Virus record (IMG/VR): IMGVR_UViG_3300006109_000040 | Location: 1 to 23,981 of that record | Reading direction: 5' to 3' (one strand) | From: a virus | DNA length: 23,981 nucleotides | Shown here: positions 15,525 through 23,096 of the stretch, one piece after another | How the letters are laid out: each line of letters begins with the position of its first letter | Numbering within the stretch: the first letter of the stretch is position 1 | Notes under the pieces: generated by a model | What the model was told of the DNA's origin: nothing | Database searches by the model: none | The model's input: the letters and a program-made list of their open reading frames with translations, nothing else | Position numbers and translations under genes: made by a program

Positions 15525-15823
15525 TCTTCGCTTTCGTCGCTTTCGCTTTCGTTGTCCTCATCGCCACTCAGTTCGATGTAGCCATTTTGCACATCATACT
15601 TAATGTCGCCTGATCGTCCGCCGGCCTCAACGTACTCGCCAACTGTCATGCCGGTTTGATACAACTCAAAACGTTCATAGGCCAAGCTGTCTTGACGCTT
15701 AGGGTTGGACTGTGCCAACACGGTAATGATGGCAGATTTCTTGGTGTGCTTACGCGGAGCAGTAGATAGTTCAATCACTTTAGGTGCTTCTATAATTAAG
15801 GGTTTACGGGTAGGTTTGTTCAT
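15521..15823 (-). CDS. Small protein with basic N-terminus and acidic tail
   Basis: 100 residues. The N-terminal half is basic (RKPLIIEAP, then APRKHTKKSAIITVLAQSNPK). The middle, RFELYQTGMTVGEYVEAGG, looks like a short helix-turn-helix-like fold. The C-terminus is a strongly acidic run (SGDEDNESESDESEE). Acidic tails are common on phage ssDNA-binding and DNA-mimic proteins, but no OB-fold signature is evident. The leader GTTTGAAAGGAAATC before the ATG carries the TTGAAAGG motif seen before three other early genes, and overlaps the helicase stop. The stop overlaps the glycosyltransferase ATG. Function unknown. Confidence 0.7.
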   Translation of the reverse strand: MNKPTRKPLIIEAPKVIELSTAPRKHTKKSAIITVLAQSNPKRQDSLAYERFELYQTGMTVGEYVEAGGRSGDIKYDVQNGYIELSGDEDNESESDESEE

Positions 15824-15832
15824 GATTTCCTT

Positions 15833-17218
15833 TCAAACGTCAACAGCTGTGATTGTATCACGTTTAATGTAGTCACGCACAGCATTCAACAAATTTTGTT
15901 GCGTTTTGTCTTTGCGGCGGACAGCTTTTATTATGGCCTCATCAATGGTGTCCTTTGCAATGATGTGGTGGACCATAATTCGGTTTTGCTGGCCTTGACG
16001 CCAAAGCCTGCGAATAAACTGTTCATAGATTTCTAAACTCCAGGTAAGCGAATACCATATAACAGCATGGCCCGCGCCCTGGAGATTGAGACCGTGACCC
16101 GCTGACATTGGGTGCGCCAGAAGGACCGGTATTTCACCGGCGTTCCAAGCCGTAATAATAGCATCAAGCTTATTGCCAACGACGCCAGAACCAATAACAG
16201 GCGCAGCTGGAAAAGCCGCCTGAAGCCTAGCGAGGTCATGGGCAAAATGGTATCCGATGATGCAAGGATTGCCAGATAGCTCCTCCACAAGATCTTGTAC
16301 CGCTTCAGTCTTAACATCATGAATGAAAGTGAATGCACGCTCATCTCCATCTAAATAAGAGCCACCATTGGCTATTTGCTGACATTTCATAACGGCAACG
16401 GCGGCGTTGACCGCAGTAACCGACCCTTGCTCAAACTCTATGGTCAAAGCTTTCTCGAAAGCATTATAAGTGTCACGCGCCTTGACCGGAAGCTCGACCA
16501 TAATATCGTTGTAGGCAAGTTCTGGTAAGTCAAGATGATCCAAAGCTGCCATCCGAAGCACCTTACCATCAAGCTTTTCTTGAATTCTTTTCTCTCCGTC
16601 TGATTGCAGTTTCCACTCATAGCCGTTGTATCCTGAAGGGTAGAAGTAAGTGGTCCTGAAATGGGATATGTAGGGCCCAAACGTGGCCCCCTGGTCAATA
16701 ATATATTGTGGACCAAATATATCCAATAGGCTATTAGGTGCGGGGGACCCTGTGAGGCCCCAGCGCCTGTCAAACTTATTGAGCAGAGGCTTTAGAGTTT
16801 TGAAGCGCTGTGTTTGTGTGTTTTTAAGATACGAGATCTCATCCACAACCAGCACATCAAAAGGCCAAGGCTTGCCGTTTAGTTTGCTGGACAGCCAGCC
16901 GATGCCTTCAAAGTTGATGACATAGATGTCATGCAGCTTCTTAAGTGTTTGCTCTTTTTTGCTGCCATGTAAGACACCGACCGAGTAATGGCTAAATTGC
17001 CCCCACTTTTGCGCCTCGGTAGGCCAAACCCCATACACGGGCCTCAGCGGAGCAATGACCAACATTCTTTTGGCCAATCTTTTTTGTTGCAGTGTTGTAA
17101 AGGCTGACAAAACAATGGCAGTTTTGCCCAAGCCGGGGTCAAGCCAAAGACTGGCCGAGCCGCGTTCGATTAAGAACTTACAAGCCGCTATCTGATACGC
17201 ATGCGGTTCCCAGTACAC
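15833..17218 (-). CDS. SNF2-type superfamily 2 DNA helicase/translocase
   Basis: 461 residues from GTG at 17218. Motif I is DPGLGKT (27-33), motif II DEIS near 127-130, motif III LTGSPAPN. In the second half GHGLNLQGAGHAVIW and YEQFIRRLWRQGQ are motifs V and VI. The conserved arginines of RRLWRQGQ are the arginine-finger region. Such helicases accompany family A polymerases and VRR-NUC nucleases in many phages and probably remodel replication forks or recombination intermediates. A TTG two codons upstream is in frame, but AAGGA lies seven bases before the GTG and only one before the TTG, so GTG is preferred. Its 5' end overlaps the VRR-NUC gene by about 40 bases. Confidence 0.88.
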   Translation of the reverse strand: MYWEPHAYQIAACKFLIERGSASLWLDPGLGKTAIVLSAFTTLQQKRLAKRMLVIAPLRPVYGVWPTEAQKWGQFSHYSVGVLHGSKKEQTLKKLHDIYVINFEGIGWLSSKLNGKPWPFDVLVVDEISYLKNTQTQRFKTLKPLLNKFDRRWGLTGSPAPNSLLDIFGPQYIIDQGATFGPYISHFRTTYFYPSGYNGYEWKLQSDGEKRIQEKLDGKVLRMAALDHLDLPELAYNDIMVELPVKARDTYNAFEKALTIEFEQGSVTAVNAAVAVMKCQQIANGGSYLDGDERAFTFIHDVKTEAVQDLVEELSGNPCIIGYHFAHDLARLQAAFPAAPVIGSGVVGNKLDAIITAWNAGEIPVLLAHPMSAGHGLNLQGAGHAVIWYSLTWSLEIYEQFIRRLWRQGQQNRIMVHHIIAKDTIDEAIIKAVRRKDKTQQNLLNAVRDYIKRDTITAVDV

Positions 17219-17483
17219 GATCAATTCCTTCTTTAGAGTCTAGCACATACACTTCTTGCTGCCAGCTTTTAAGCTGCTTGATAACTTTATCTTGTAAAGG
17301 CGAGAGCTTACCGCCAGGCCTTTTGAGCTCAACCCATAAAATGTTGCCTAATGGCAGCACAACGAGTCTATCAGGCCAACCGCGTTGATACCTTACATTT
17401 AGCTTTAAAGTCATAAGGCCTAGCTGCTTGCATTGCTTGGCAAAATGAGCCTCAAGGTCACGTTCAAGCAACTTAGTTACCAT
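17178..17483 (-). CDS. VRR-NUC domain nuclease
   Basis: 101 residues, a usual size for stand-alone phage VRR-NUC proteins. The PD-(D/E)xK core is clear: Asp38 in RGWPDRLV, then Glu52-x-Lys54 in WVELKRPGG, then SPLQ (61-64), the family's conserved Gln. An N-terminal helix (LLERDLEAHFAKQCKQLG) is typical. These nucleases resemble Holliday junction resolvases and partner SNF2-type helicases, which is the next gene here. ATG at 17483 overlaps the preceding stop (CAATGGTAA). An in-frame TTG two codons earlier is less likely. Confidence 0.88.
   Translation of the reverse strand: MVTKLLERDLEAHFAKQCKQLGLMTLKLNVRYQRGWPDRLVVLPLGNILWVELKRPGGKLSPLQDKVIKQLKSWQQEVYVLDSKEGIDRVLGTACVSDSGL
17225..17231 (-). 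promoter_or_regulatory. Ribosome binding site deciding the helicase start
   Basis: The minus strand reads AAGAAGGAATTGATCGTG. The AAGGA core is correctly spaced (7 bases) from GTG at 17218 but abuts the TTG at 17224, favouring GTG. The site lies inside the VRR-NUC coding region, within codons for KEGID. Confidence 0.6.
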
Positions 17484-18115
17484 TGGCAAGGCCCACCATT
17501 GTTTTTACGAAAATGGCAATACCTGCAATTGCCACTAGGCTTAGGGGCAAAGATGTCATCATTTTCAATCTTGCTAACACGGCCATTGACCCACGCCTTA
17601 AGCTCATCAAACTGCGAGCGTGGGATAGGCTTATAAGGCTGACGCTTTTTAAGATCGACAAACAAGATTTCAGGCCTAACCTCGTTGATGAATGGATAGG
17701 CTGCAAAAATAAAGCTAGCGTACAATTTAAGCTGGTCTAGGTAGTCACGTTCTTTGCCAGTTTTCCAGTCACCAACATAGGCGGTGTTGCCTTCAATGTA
17801 AAAGATGTCAAAGATACCGCGGACCCAAACATTCTTGTCAGAGAAAGGTACATGCTTCCAGTCTTTGTCAATGCCAATTTCAAGCTCAGACATAGCGTTC
17901 TTTGCCACCAACTCATTGACAAAGGGCTCCCAGTACTCAGTCTCGGCCGTGTAAAGCTGAAGCATGCCTTTAAGCAAGTTTTCAAACTCTGTGTGGATCA
18001 TTTTGCCACGATCAGCCGCGGGGCCTGAAGGCTCATGCTTATGCTCAATACGAGTCAGCCGGTATTTGAAGGGGCATTCTTCGTATGACTTGATGCTTGA
18101 ATGTGAGTAGCTCAT
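17477..18115 (-). CDS. Cas4/RecB-like PD-(D/E)xK exonuclease with a Cys4 pattern
   Basis: 212 residues. Catalytic elements are RGKMIH with His41, Asp103 in RGIFD, Asp116-x-Lys118 in GDWKTG, and Gln128 in DQLKLYA. Cys14 (YEECPFKYRL) pairs with C-terminal Cys197, Cys200 and Cys210. This is the one-plus-three arrangement that holds an iron-sulphur cluster in Cas4 and AddB. The protein probably processes DNA ends for phage recombination or replication, acting with the neighbouring polymerase, VRR-NUC and helicase. Its ATG overlaps the polymerase stop (ATGA) and its stop overlaps the VRR-NUC start, so the four genes form a coupled unit. Confidence 0.85.
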   Translation of the reverse strand: MSYSHSSIKSYEECPFKYRLTRIEHKHEPSGPAADRGKMIHTEFENLLKGMLQLYTAETEYWEPFVNELVAKNAMSELEIGIDKDWKHVPFSDKNVWVRGIFDIFYIEGNTAYVGDWKTGKERDYLDQLKLYASFIFAAYPFINEVRPEILFVDLKKRQPYKPIPRSQFDELKAWVNGRVSKIENDDIFAPKPSGNCRYCHFRKNNGGPCQW

Positions 18116-19932
18116 TTAGTTTCCTGATAGGTGTCGCCGACTTTATAATCACTAATCATAGGCACATCCATTTGCAAGGCGCTGCACATCGCGGACATAA
18201 GACAATTGGCCTCACGTTCAATGTGCTCGATCGGCGCGCTGATAACCAACTCATCATGAACACTAAGTAGTAGCCTACTGCCTTGTCGAGTCTTTTGATA
18301 CAACAACATGGCTGCCTTGGCCTGATCAGCGGCAGAGCCTTGAATTAAAAGATTGACGCCCTTATAGTCAAACTCACGGAGGCGGCCTTGTATAACTTTT
18401 GGGGGCTCCATCTTAACTAAACGGTTGCCTAAAGTTTTGATGGGCTGCTTTAGTTTATAGCGGGTTCGCATAGTAGATTGCATGTCCTTGAGTCCAGGCG
18501 CCACAGCGGTAGTGTAAGCATCCATCAGTGTCTTGGCCAGTTCATAGTCAATCTCAAGCATGTCACTAATTTTGCTAGGCCCAGCCCCATACAAAATAGC
18601 AAATGACACGCCTTTACTATAGGTTCTACTTACTTCACGGCCGCTGGCCTCAGTCATCATCTTGGCTGCGTAAGTATGTAGGTCCGCTCTGGCGTCCTGT
18701 TGATATTGCCGCATTAAGTTGCCAGCTTCAAAATGGGCAAAGATACGCAGCTCCTGAGCGTTAAAGTCACACGCCACCAGCTTATGGCCTTCATCAGGCA
18801 AAATAAAGCTACGAATCAAAGGCAAAGGGGCAACCTTTAAGTCGCTTGGCAAGTTGACTTTGGGGTATCTAACAGGTGCGTTTTGGAAGTTCGGAGTACT
18901 GCTGAGACGACCCGTCCGCGTGCCGCCTCGTTCACCACGAACACTGTTCCAGTTGGTGTAGATACGGCCCGTATCTCGGCCGGATTGAAGCCACGGCTCA
19001 ATAAACGTTGATAGGCAGGTTGACAGATTGGCTCGGTAGCGCAAAACGTCTCTAAGGTATTCATTGGTTAACATCTCCTCAAATGCTTCTTTGGTTGCTT
19101 GTAATTGACCTTTGTCTGTTGTAGGCCAGGCTTTATTTTTGTCCCAGTGCTCCGATTGATAAATACATTCGACCAACTGTTGGTCACTGTCTACATTCAA
19201 ATCAGGAGAACCAAGTAATGTCTTCACCCACTCGGTGCATAATGCAATATCTACTTCTGCTTGGGCCTTTGCTTGCTCAAGTCCCGGCACATCAACCCTT
19301 ACACCTAGACGTGAGTTTTCAAGTAACATTGGCATCAAAGCCATCTCACGAACATAAGGCTCTTGCTGAGCCGGCAAAACCTTCTCTGCCAAGTAATCAT
19401 AAAGCAAAGCGGTAAGGCGGACGTCAGCCTTGGCGTAGCGGCCAACTAATTCTACGGGGCCTCGACAGATGTATGCGCCCCATGTGGATTTCTTTTTCTT
19501 GGCCTCAGGCACATTGGCGATAATCCACTCTTTTAACTCATCACGCTCATCAGGGTTAGCCAAGCCATAAGTTACGACCAAGTCTTTCAATGACAATGAC
19601 TGGACATGCGGGTCGTTGAGGAAGGCCAAGATCAGCGTATCATGGTACAAATTAGCATTGCTAGGAATTGGCCGATCGAAATAAGTTTCAATGATGTCCA
19701 AGTCAAACAAAGCATTATGAAAGCAAATGCTACGCCCACTAGCCCAGACTTCTTTAAGCATGTCATAGACATATGTAAAAGTAGAATTGTTGTTATGAAG
19801 ATGGTCAAAGGCAAAGTAGCCATCTTCAAACTGGCCTTCAGGATCAAAGACGGCCAAGCCCACGGGCTTTGGTGGATACTTAGGCCGAGCCTCAATGCCT
19901 TCGGTTTCAAAGTCTAAAAAAACTGGTTTCAT
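18112..19932 (-). CDS. Family A DNA polymerase with 3'-5' exonuclease
   Basis: 606 residues from ATG at 19932, which places exo I (FLDFETEG, Asp7 and Glu9) at the very N-terminus as in T7-like enzymes. An upstream in-frame start at 20007 would overlap the previous gene and a hairpin. Exo II is FHNALFDLDII and exo III YAKADV, so proofreading looks intact. Polymerase motif A is CDFNAQELR (about 385), motif B RTYSKGVSFAILYG (about 435-448) with Phe at the O-helix position that is Tyr in T7, and motif C VHDEL (about 556-560). The Phe predicts ordinary discrimination against dideoxynucleotides. It is the main replicative polymerase. Its Shine-Dalgarno-like AAGGGG lies inside an upstream hairpin (see 19937-19956). 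Confidence 0.95.
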   Translation of the reverse strand: MKPVFLDFETEGIEARPKYPPKPVGLAVFDPEGQFEDGYFAFDHLHNNNSTFTYVYDMLKEVWASGRSICFHNALFDLDIIETYFDRPIPSNANLYHDTLILAFLNDPHVQSLSLKDLVVTYGLANPDERDELKEWIIANVPEAKKKKSTWGAYICRGPVELVGRYAKADVRLTALLYDYLAEKVLPAQQEPYVREMALMPMLLENSRLGVRVDVPGLEQAKAQAEVDIALCTEWVKTLLGSPDLNVDSDQQLVECIYQSEHWDKNKAWPTTDKGQLQATKEAFEEMLTNEYLRDVLRYRANLSTCLSTFIEPWLQSGRDTGRIYTNWNSVRGERGGTRTGRLSSTPNFQNAPVRYPKVNLPSDLKVAPLPLIRSFILPDEGHKLVACDFNAQELRIFAHFEAGNLMRQYQQDARADLHTYAAKMMTEASGREVSRTYSKGVSFAILYGAGPSKISDMLEIDYELAKTLMDAYTTAVAPGLKDMQSTMRTRYKLKQPIKTLGNRLVKMEPPKVIQGRLREFDYKGVNLLIQGSAADQAKAAMLLYQKTRQGSRLLLSVHDELVISAPIEHIEREANCLMSAMCSALQMDVPMISDYKVGDTYQETK

Positions 19933-19936
19933 AATG

Positions 19937-19956
19937 AAAAGGGGCCGAAGCCCCTT
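19937..19956 (-). terminator. UUCG hairpin between the Cys4 protein gene and polymerase
   Basis: The minus strand reads AAGGGGC TTCG GCCCCTT then TTCATTATG. The 7-bp stem has a very stable UUCG loop and runs into a short T-stretch, four bases after the upstream stop and just before the polymerase ATG. It resembles an intrinsic terminator. The only Shine-Dalgarno-like bases (AAGGGG) lie in its 5' arm, so it could also limit polymerase translation. Confidence 0.6.
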
Positions 19957-19960
19957 GTCC

Positions 19961-20719
19961 TCAATAACGAGTTGTAGGAGCCGGTGCGGGCTCCTCGGAT
20001 TCTTCATTCACAGCGCCAGCACTATTGATAGCCTTTTCAAGTTCATCTTTACTACGGGCAACCAATGCTTGAATGGCAGCCTGATCGTCAACCGTTTTGA
20101 CCGACGTAAAGGTAACCTTGAATTGTGTCTTGGCGTCAGGCACAACGGCGATCTCAGTTATCACTCCAAGGGGAGGACGGCGCATAACACTGGCAATAGT
20201 TTGCACATAATTAGCGTAGTTCTTTAGGCTGGTAACGGGTGGGCGCAGTGCGGCGACCTCTGCCCCTGCAATGGCGTCAGGCGATGCGATTGAGTCAGCA
20301 GGTATCATCAACAACCGACGTGTTTCACGGCAAGCTTTACCTTTACCACCATTACTGGCACTGCCCCATTCATTTTTAGGGCAGCCTTCGCAGGTAGAGT
20401 GCTGAGCTTGCGGTGAGGCTGGGCTTGGGCTCATGCCAACAGCCGACTGAGCAATGGCAAAGCAATCAGGCCCAACAATCTTTGTGGGGTCATAACGGCT
20501 GGAGTAGTAAAGCCTCTCAACTGGGCCGGCCAAAATAACCACTTGCAGCTTGTTGCCTGCAACCGGATCACCGCGGTATGTAAGCGTGCCTGACTTGGTA
20601 GACAGGAACGTAGTGGTAAGGCTTGATTGCTCAGCCTTGACAGACTCTAAAGCCATTGCTGCCATTTGATCTTCAAACAAAGCAATTTGATTAGAGGGGT
20701 TTGTAGGAACTTTAGCCAT
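19961..20719 (-). CDS. Conserved phage protein in the ssDNA-binding slot, Cys4 motif
   Basis: 252 residues from ATG at 20719, preceded by TTTTGAAAGGTTATCCT. Cys86 (GPDCFAIA), Cys110 and Cys113 (STCEGCPKNEWGSA) and Cys130 (GKGKACRETRRL) form a likely zinc site. The pattern CxxCP-x-N-xxGS, then GKGKAC-x-x-TRRL, is one I associate with an unnamed, widespread phage family encoded beside polymerases. After it comes a region with alpha/beta character (TSLKNYANYVQTIASVM, PPLGVITEIAVVPD) and an acidic, Pro-rich tail (EESEEPAPAPTTRY). A ssDNA-binding or replication-accessory role is inferred from position and tail only. The gene is directly upstream of polymerase, separated by a hairpin. Confidence 0.7.
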   Translation of the reverse strand: MAKVPTNPSNQIALFEDQMAAMALESVKAEQSSLTTTFLSTKSGTLTYRGDPVAGNKLQVVILAGPVERLYYSSRYDPTKIVGPDCFAIAQSAVGMSPSPASPQAQHSTCEGCPKNEWGSASNGGKGKACRETRRLLMIPADSIASPDAIAGAEVAALRPPVTSLKNYANYVQTIASVMRRPPLGVITEIAVVPDAKTQFKVTFTSVKTVDDQAAIQALVARSKDELEKAINSAGAVNEESEEPAPAPTTRY

Positions 20720-20744
20720 AGGATAACCTTTCAAAATTAACGAG

Positions 20745-21110
20745 TTACTTGCGACGAACGGATAATTCCCAGACCGTCGTTGAAGACGTCCCAGGTACTG
20801 ACTCCCCTGCTTCCCACCGTTCTTTAAAGGCAGCAGAGGATAAACGCTTGTGAAGAAGTTCAAACTGACCTGTCTTTGCAACATACTTATAGAAGACATC
20901 CCAGTCTTCGATGGCCGGATGAGTGGCTTCACGCATAGTGCAGGATGCCTTGTCCGAGGCCGCTTGCGTAATGCCGGCACCGGCCATTTGCTCCATGAGG
21001 TCGGCCTCGATGTGAGCAAGCTTTTCATTGAGTTGTTTGATTTGTTCATTAAGGCTTTCTTTCAAAGCTTTGGTTTCAACAAACTGATTGATAAGATCTT
21101 TGATGTTCAT
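20745..21110 (-). CDS. Coiled-coil phage protein, unknown function
   Basis: 121 residues from ATG at 21110, with AAGGGG placed inside the end of the MazG gene. The N-terminal 45 residues are a coiled coil (LINQFVETKALKESLNEQIK, then QLNEKLAHIEADLMEQM). The C-terminal half (PAIEDWDVFYKYVAKTGQF, then ELLHKRLSSAAFKERWEAGE, then SVPGTSSTTVWELSVRRK) resembles conserved hypothetical proteins of phage replication regions. The frame stays open upstream to 21374, but that part overlaps the MazG gene out of phase and is not taken as coding. It may be an adaptor for the replication proteins around it; no catalytic motif is visible. Confidence 0.7.
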   Translation of the reverse strand: MNIKDLINQFVETKALKESLNEQIKQLNEKLAHIEADLMEQMAGAGITQAASDKASCTMREATHPAIEDWDVFYKYVAKTGQFELLHKRLSSAAFKERWEAGESVPGTSSTTVWELSVRRK

Positions 21111-21111
21111 G

Positions 21112-21483
21112 TTATAGCCCCTTGGCGGTATTGATAAGTTTTTCAATAGCCGGCTCGGGTGGATGCCAACCTTCTGGTTTGATGACATGCTTTTCATTGT
21201 CAGCAATTTGCTTTTGCATGTTTGCATGATGCACGGCCTCAAAGATCTCCTCAAAAGGTAACCCCATAGCATGTGCACAGCCCATAGCAACGTAGACCAA
21301 GTCAGCCAAAGCATCGGCGGCGTCAACAATGGATTCACGTTCATTGGCGCGCATGAACTCACTAAGCTCTTCAAGCATGAAGCGTGAGAAGTAGCTCACA
21401 TCGGCTGATTGCAAAAGCGTTGGCGTTGCCGACACAGCCAGGTTCATCTTTTTACGAAAGGTTCTAACTAGTTTGTACATCAT
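21112..21483 (-). CDS. MazG-like nucleotide pyrophosphohydrolase
   Basis: 123 residues, all-helical. Metal-binding motifs are LEELSEF (Glu38, Glu39, Glu42) and DAADALADLVYVAMG (Asp54, Asp57, Asp61), followed by GLPFEEIFEAVHHANMQK, the usual layout of MazG/PRA-PH-type enzymes that hydrolyse NTPs to NMP and pyrophosphate. T4 dCTPase (gp56) belongs to the same broad superfamily. With the predicted dCMP hydroxymethylase downstream, removal of dCTP is an attractive role, though dUTPase or house-cleaning activity is equally possible from sequence. ATG at 21483 is chosen because it overlaps the preceding stop (ATGA). Its 3' end supplies the next gene's Shine-Dalgarno. Confidence 0.85.
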   Translation of the reverse strand: MMYKLVRTFRKKMNLAVSATPTLLQSADVSYFSRFMLEELSEFMRANERESIVDAADALADLVYVAMGCAHAMGLPFEEIFEAVHHANMQKQIADNEKHVIKPEGWHPPEPAIEKLINTAKGL

Positions 21484-22007
21484 GCGGCCTTTAATTGTTG
21501 TTTGTCCATAGAGTTCCAAATTTGTTGGAGCCAATAGGGGGGTGTTGCAACGCCTTTGTAGTAGACCATGTCCATACGGTCACGTTTGCTGGCGTAAAAG
21601 TGTTGGTATGACTCGATGGGGTCGTTGGTTTTGTATTCGTCGGGCATGGCCAATGGGGGAGGCTGCCAAGAAAACTTAGCTTTTTGCAATACAGGCGGCG
21701 CAACTTGCAATTCGGCCACAAGGATTTCGTGTGACTTGTGGTGCTTGCCGTAACGTTTGAAGAATTCACGGCCAAGGCCTGAGGCTAACTCGGCCAGCCA
21801 GTCGTAATGAGCCTTGGACTGACGGGCCCAGATGTTGCTTGGATGATTGATATGCGTTGGCTTATAGGAAACCATATGGCCATTGCCATGATGATGGTGC
21901 GCCGTGGCCAGCATTTGGCATGACTCGATAAGCATTTTGCCGACATGTTTGTCGCAATGCATGCCGGCTGCAATACGTGGCAAGTGATGGAGATAGAAGA
22001 TGTTCAT
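21480..22007 (-). CDS. Conserved phage protein with CDKHVGKM motif
   Basis: 175 residues from ATG at 22007, behind TTTTTGAAAGGTATTGT. The N-terminus MNIFYLHHLPRIAAGMHCDK, then HVGKMLIESCQMLATAHHHH, then YKPTHINHPSNIWAR, and the C-terminus PPPLAMPDEYKTN, then ESYQHFYASKRD, then TPPYWLQ, match a family I have seen as hypothetical proteins in many phages. The abundance of conserved His and Asp (CDKHV, HHHHGNGH, THINHP) suggests a metal-dependent enzyme or DNA-repair factor, but I know of no proven activity. It is the first gene after a hairpin and promoter-like element (22036-22066) and is coupled to the MazG gene. Confidence 0.75.
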   Translation of the reverse strand: MNIFYLHHLPRIAAGMHCDKHVGKMLIESCQMLATAHHHHGNGHMVSYKPTHINHPSNIWARQSKAHYDWLAELASGLGREFFKRYGKHHKSHEILVAELQVAPPVLQKAKFSWQPPPLAMPDEYKTNDPIESYQHFYASKRDRMDMVYYKGVATPPYWLQQIWNSMDKQQLKAA

Positions 22008-22035
22008 ACAATACCTTTCAAAAATCAGTGAGTCA

Positions 22036-22041
22036 ATTATA
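22036..22041 (-). promoter_or_regulatory. Candidate promoter -10 element (TATAAT)
   Basis: The minus strand reads GTAGTATAATTGACTCAC, with a consensus -10 about 30 bases before the next ATG, directly after a hairpin. A near-identical GTATAATTG..CTCA occurs at 23091-23096. No good -35 is visible, because the expected place falls in the hairpin stem, so an activator or phage factor may be needed. Confidence 0.4.
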
Positions 22042-22045
22042 CTAC

Positions 22046-22066
22046 AAAAGCAGGGCCCGAAGGCCC
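22046..22066 (-). terminator. UUCG hairpin after the DUF932 gene
   Basis: The minus strand reads GGGCC TTCG GGCCC TG CTTTTG a few bases after the DUF932 stop: a 5-bp GC stem with UUCG loop and a T-run two bases later. It is a weak to moderate intrinsic terminator, the same loop type as the hairpin before polymerase. Confidence 0.6.
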
Positions 22067-22072
22067 AGACTT

Positions 22073-23020
22073 TTAAGCAAACTGCAAAATAGTTTCTACA
22101 GCTTTTTGCTTGACATTGACACCACCGCCAAACCAAGCATTGGCCAAACGAGCATCAGGGGTGCGAGCTGTTTCCCAATCCAACAACTGTGTGATGGCGT
22201 TCAATGCGCCCCAGCCTGTACCCTTGGCAGACTCCAAGTTAGAGCCGATGCCTGCACCATCAAACAGGGCCAATGCACGTTGTGCTGCGCGGCTGGGTTT
22301 CTTATCATCACCGCCAAGCAAATTGGTGAAAATGCTGGATGCCTGTGCTGATGAGACTTTGATTTGAGCTAATATGTTGGCAGTGTCTTGGAAAGTCTTA
22401 AAGGCTTCATTGAAGTTGGCCAATTTAGACTTAACATCTTCGGCTTTGAAAATCTGATTGTGACGGACACTGACCTCGGCCTTGCCGCGCTGTGCCAATT
22501 GCAATGTGTTGTTGCATACAACACGGACGCTGGTTAATCGAGCCTGAGTTGCCAAAGACCCATCGGCCGAGGAAGCCAACAACAAATATTGGTTGACTTT
22601 GTCACCGGCCAAACTGAACTCGCCATCCATTTTAGCAAGGGCCCAGTAATGAGCGCCGCCGCGCAATACGCCGGCTGTCTCCAAGTTGGCAATTGAGCCT
22701 ACCATATCACGGAAGAACTCCAAGACCTCGATGGGCTGGACAATTTGGTACTTGTCAGACACAATGCCAAGGGCGTTGCCTGTGTCCTTGCGGTACATAA
22801 CTTTTTTGCCCTTGAAGACATTGCCTGCGTAAACATTGTCTGGGCTAGTTTTGTAATGCACGTCCGTTGTAGCCAATTGGAAGTCAAGGCCAGATTCTTG
22901 AGCCCAAACTTCAATAGGCGATTCGATGGAAAGCTGTTGGCCTAAGCCATGCCAAGGAGTTGCACCAACATATGCCATTGCGTCTTTGCCGGTAACTGTC
23001 TTTGCGATTTCGTGTGCCAT
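22073..23020 (-). CDS. DUF932 (phage/plasmid-like) protein
   Basis: 315 residues, a typical length. Family features are the N-terminus MAHEIAKTVTGKDAMAYVG, then TPWHGLGQQL, then KKVMYRKDTGNALGIVSDKY (the common 'GxVsdrY' region), then QLLL-type strands around NQYLLLASSADGS and TSVRVVCNNTLQLA. These proteins are frequent in phages and plasmids, often as an early and abundant product, and their biochemical role is not established. The leader TTGAAAGGCAATCATC precedes the ATG. A candidate promoter lies about 70 bases upstream and a UUCG hairpin follows the stop, so it may be a separate, strongly expressed unit. Confidence 0.9.
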   Translation of the reverse strand: MAHEIAKTVTGKDAMAYVGATPWHGLGQQLSIESPIEVWAQESGLDFQLATTDVHYKTSPDNVYAGNVFKGKKVMYRKDTGNALGIVSDKYQIVQPIEVLEFFRDMVGSIANLETAGVLRGGAHYWALAKMDGEFSLAGDKVNQYLLLASSADGSLATQARLTSVRVVCNNTLQLAQRGKAEVSVRHNQIFKAEDVKSKLANFNEAFKTFQDTANILAQIKVSSAQASSIFTNLLGGDDKKPSRAAQRALALFDGAGIGSNLESAKGTGWGALNAITQLLDWETARTPDARLANAWFGGGVNVKQKAVETILQFA

Positions 23021-23090
23021 GATGATTGCCTTTCAATAAACATTAACAAGTGGAACTTAAACAAGGGGTTTGTAGTTGCCTACATGAGCA

Positions 23091-23096
23091 ATTATA
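23091..23096 (-). promoter_or_regulatory. Candidate promoter -10 element for DUF932
   Basis: The minus strand reads CAGCTGTATAATTGCTCATG, a consensus TATAAT about 70 bases before the DUF932 ATG. It matches the element at 22036-22041 over GTATAATTG and a following CTCA. The -35 match is poor (TTGTTC or GTTCAA at non-ideal spacing). It overlaps the stop codon of the small upstream ORF. Confidence 0.4.

Noticed and set aside
19933-20007. Longer polymerase start at 20007
   Set aside because: It would add 25 unfamiliar residues before exo I and overlap the previous gene by 47 bases. Family A phage polymerases begin close to exo I.
20720-21049. N-terminal extension of the Cys4 protein upstream of 20719
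   Set aside because: The extra residues overlap the coiled-coil gene out of phase. The ATG at 20719 has a good TTGAAAGG leader and begins the plausible protein sequence.
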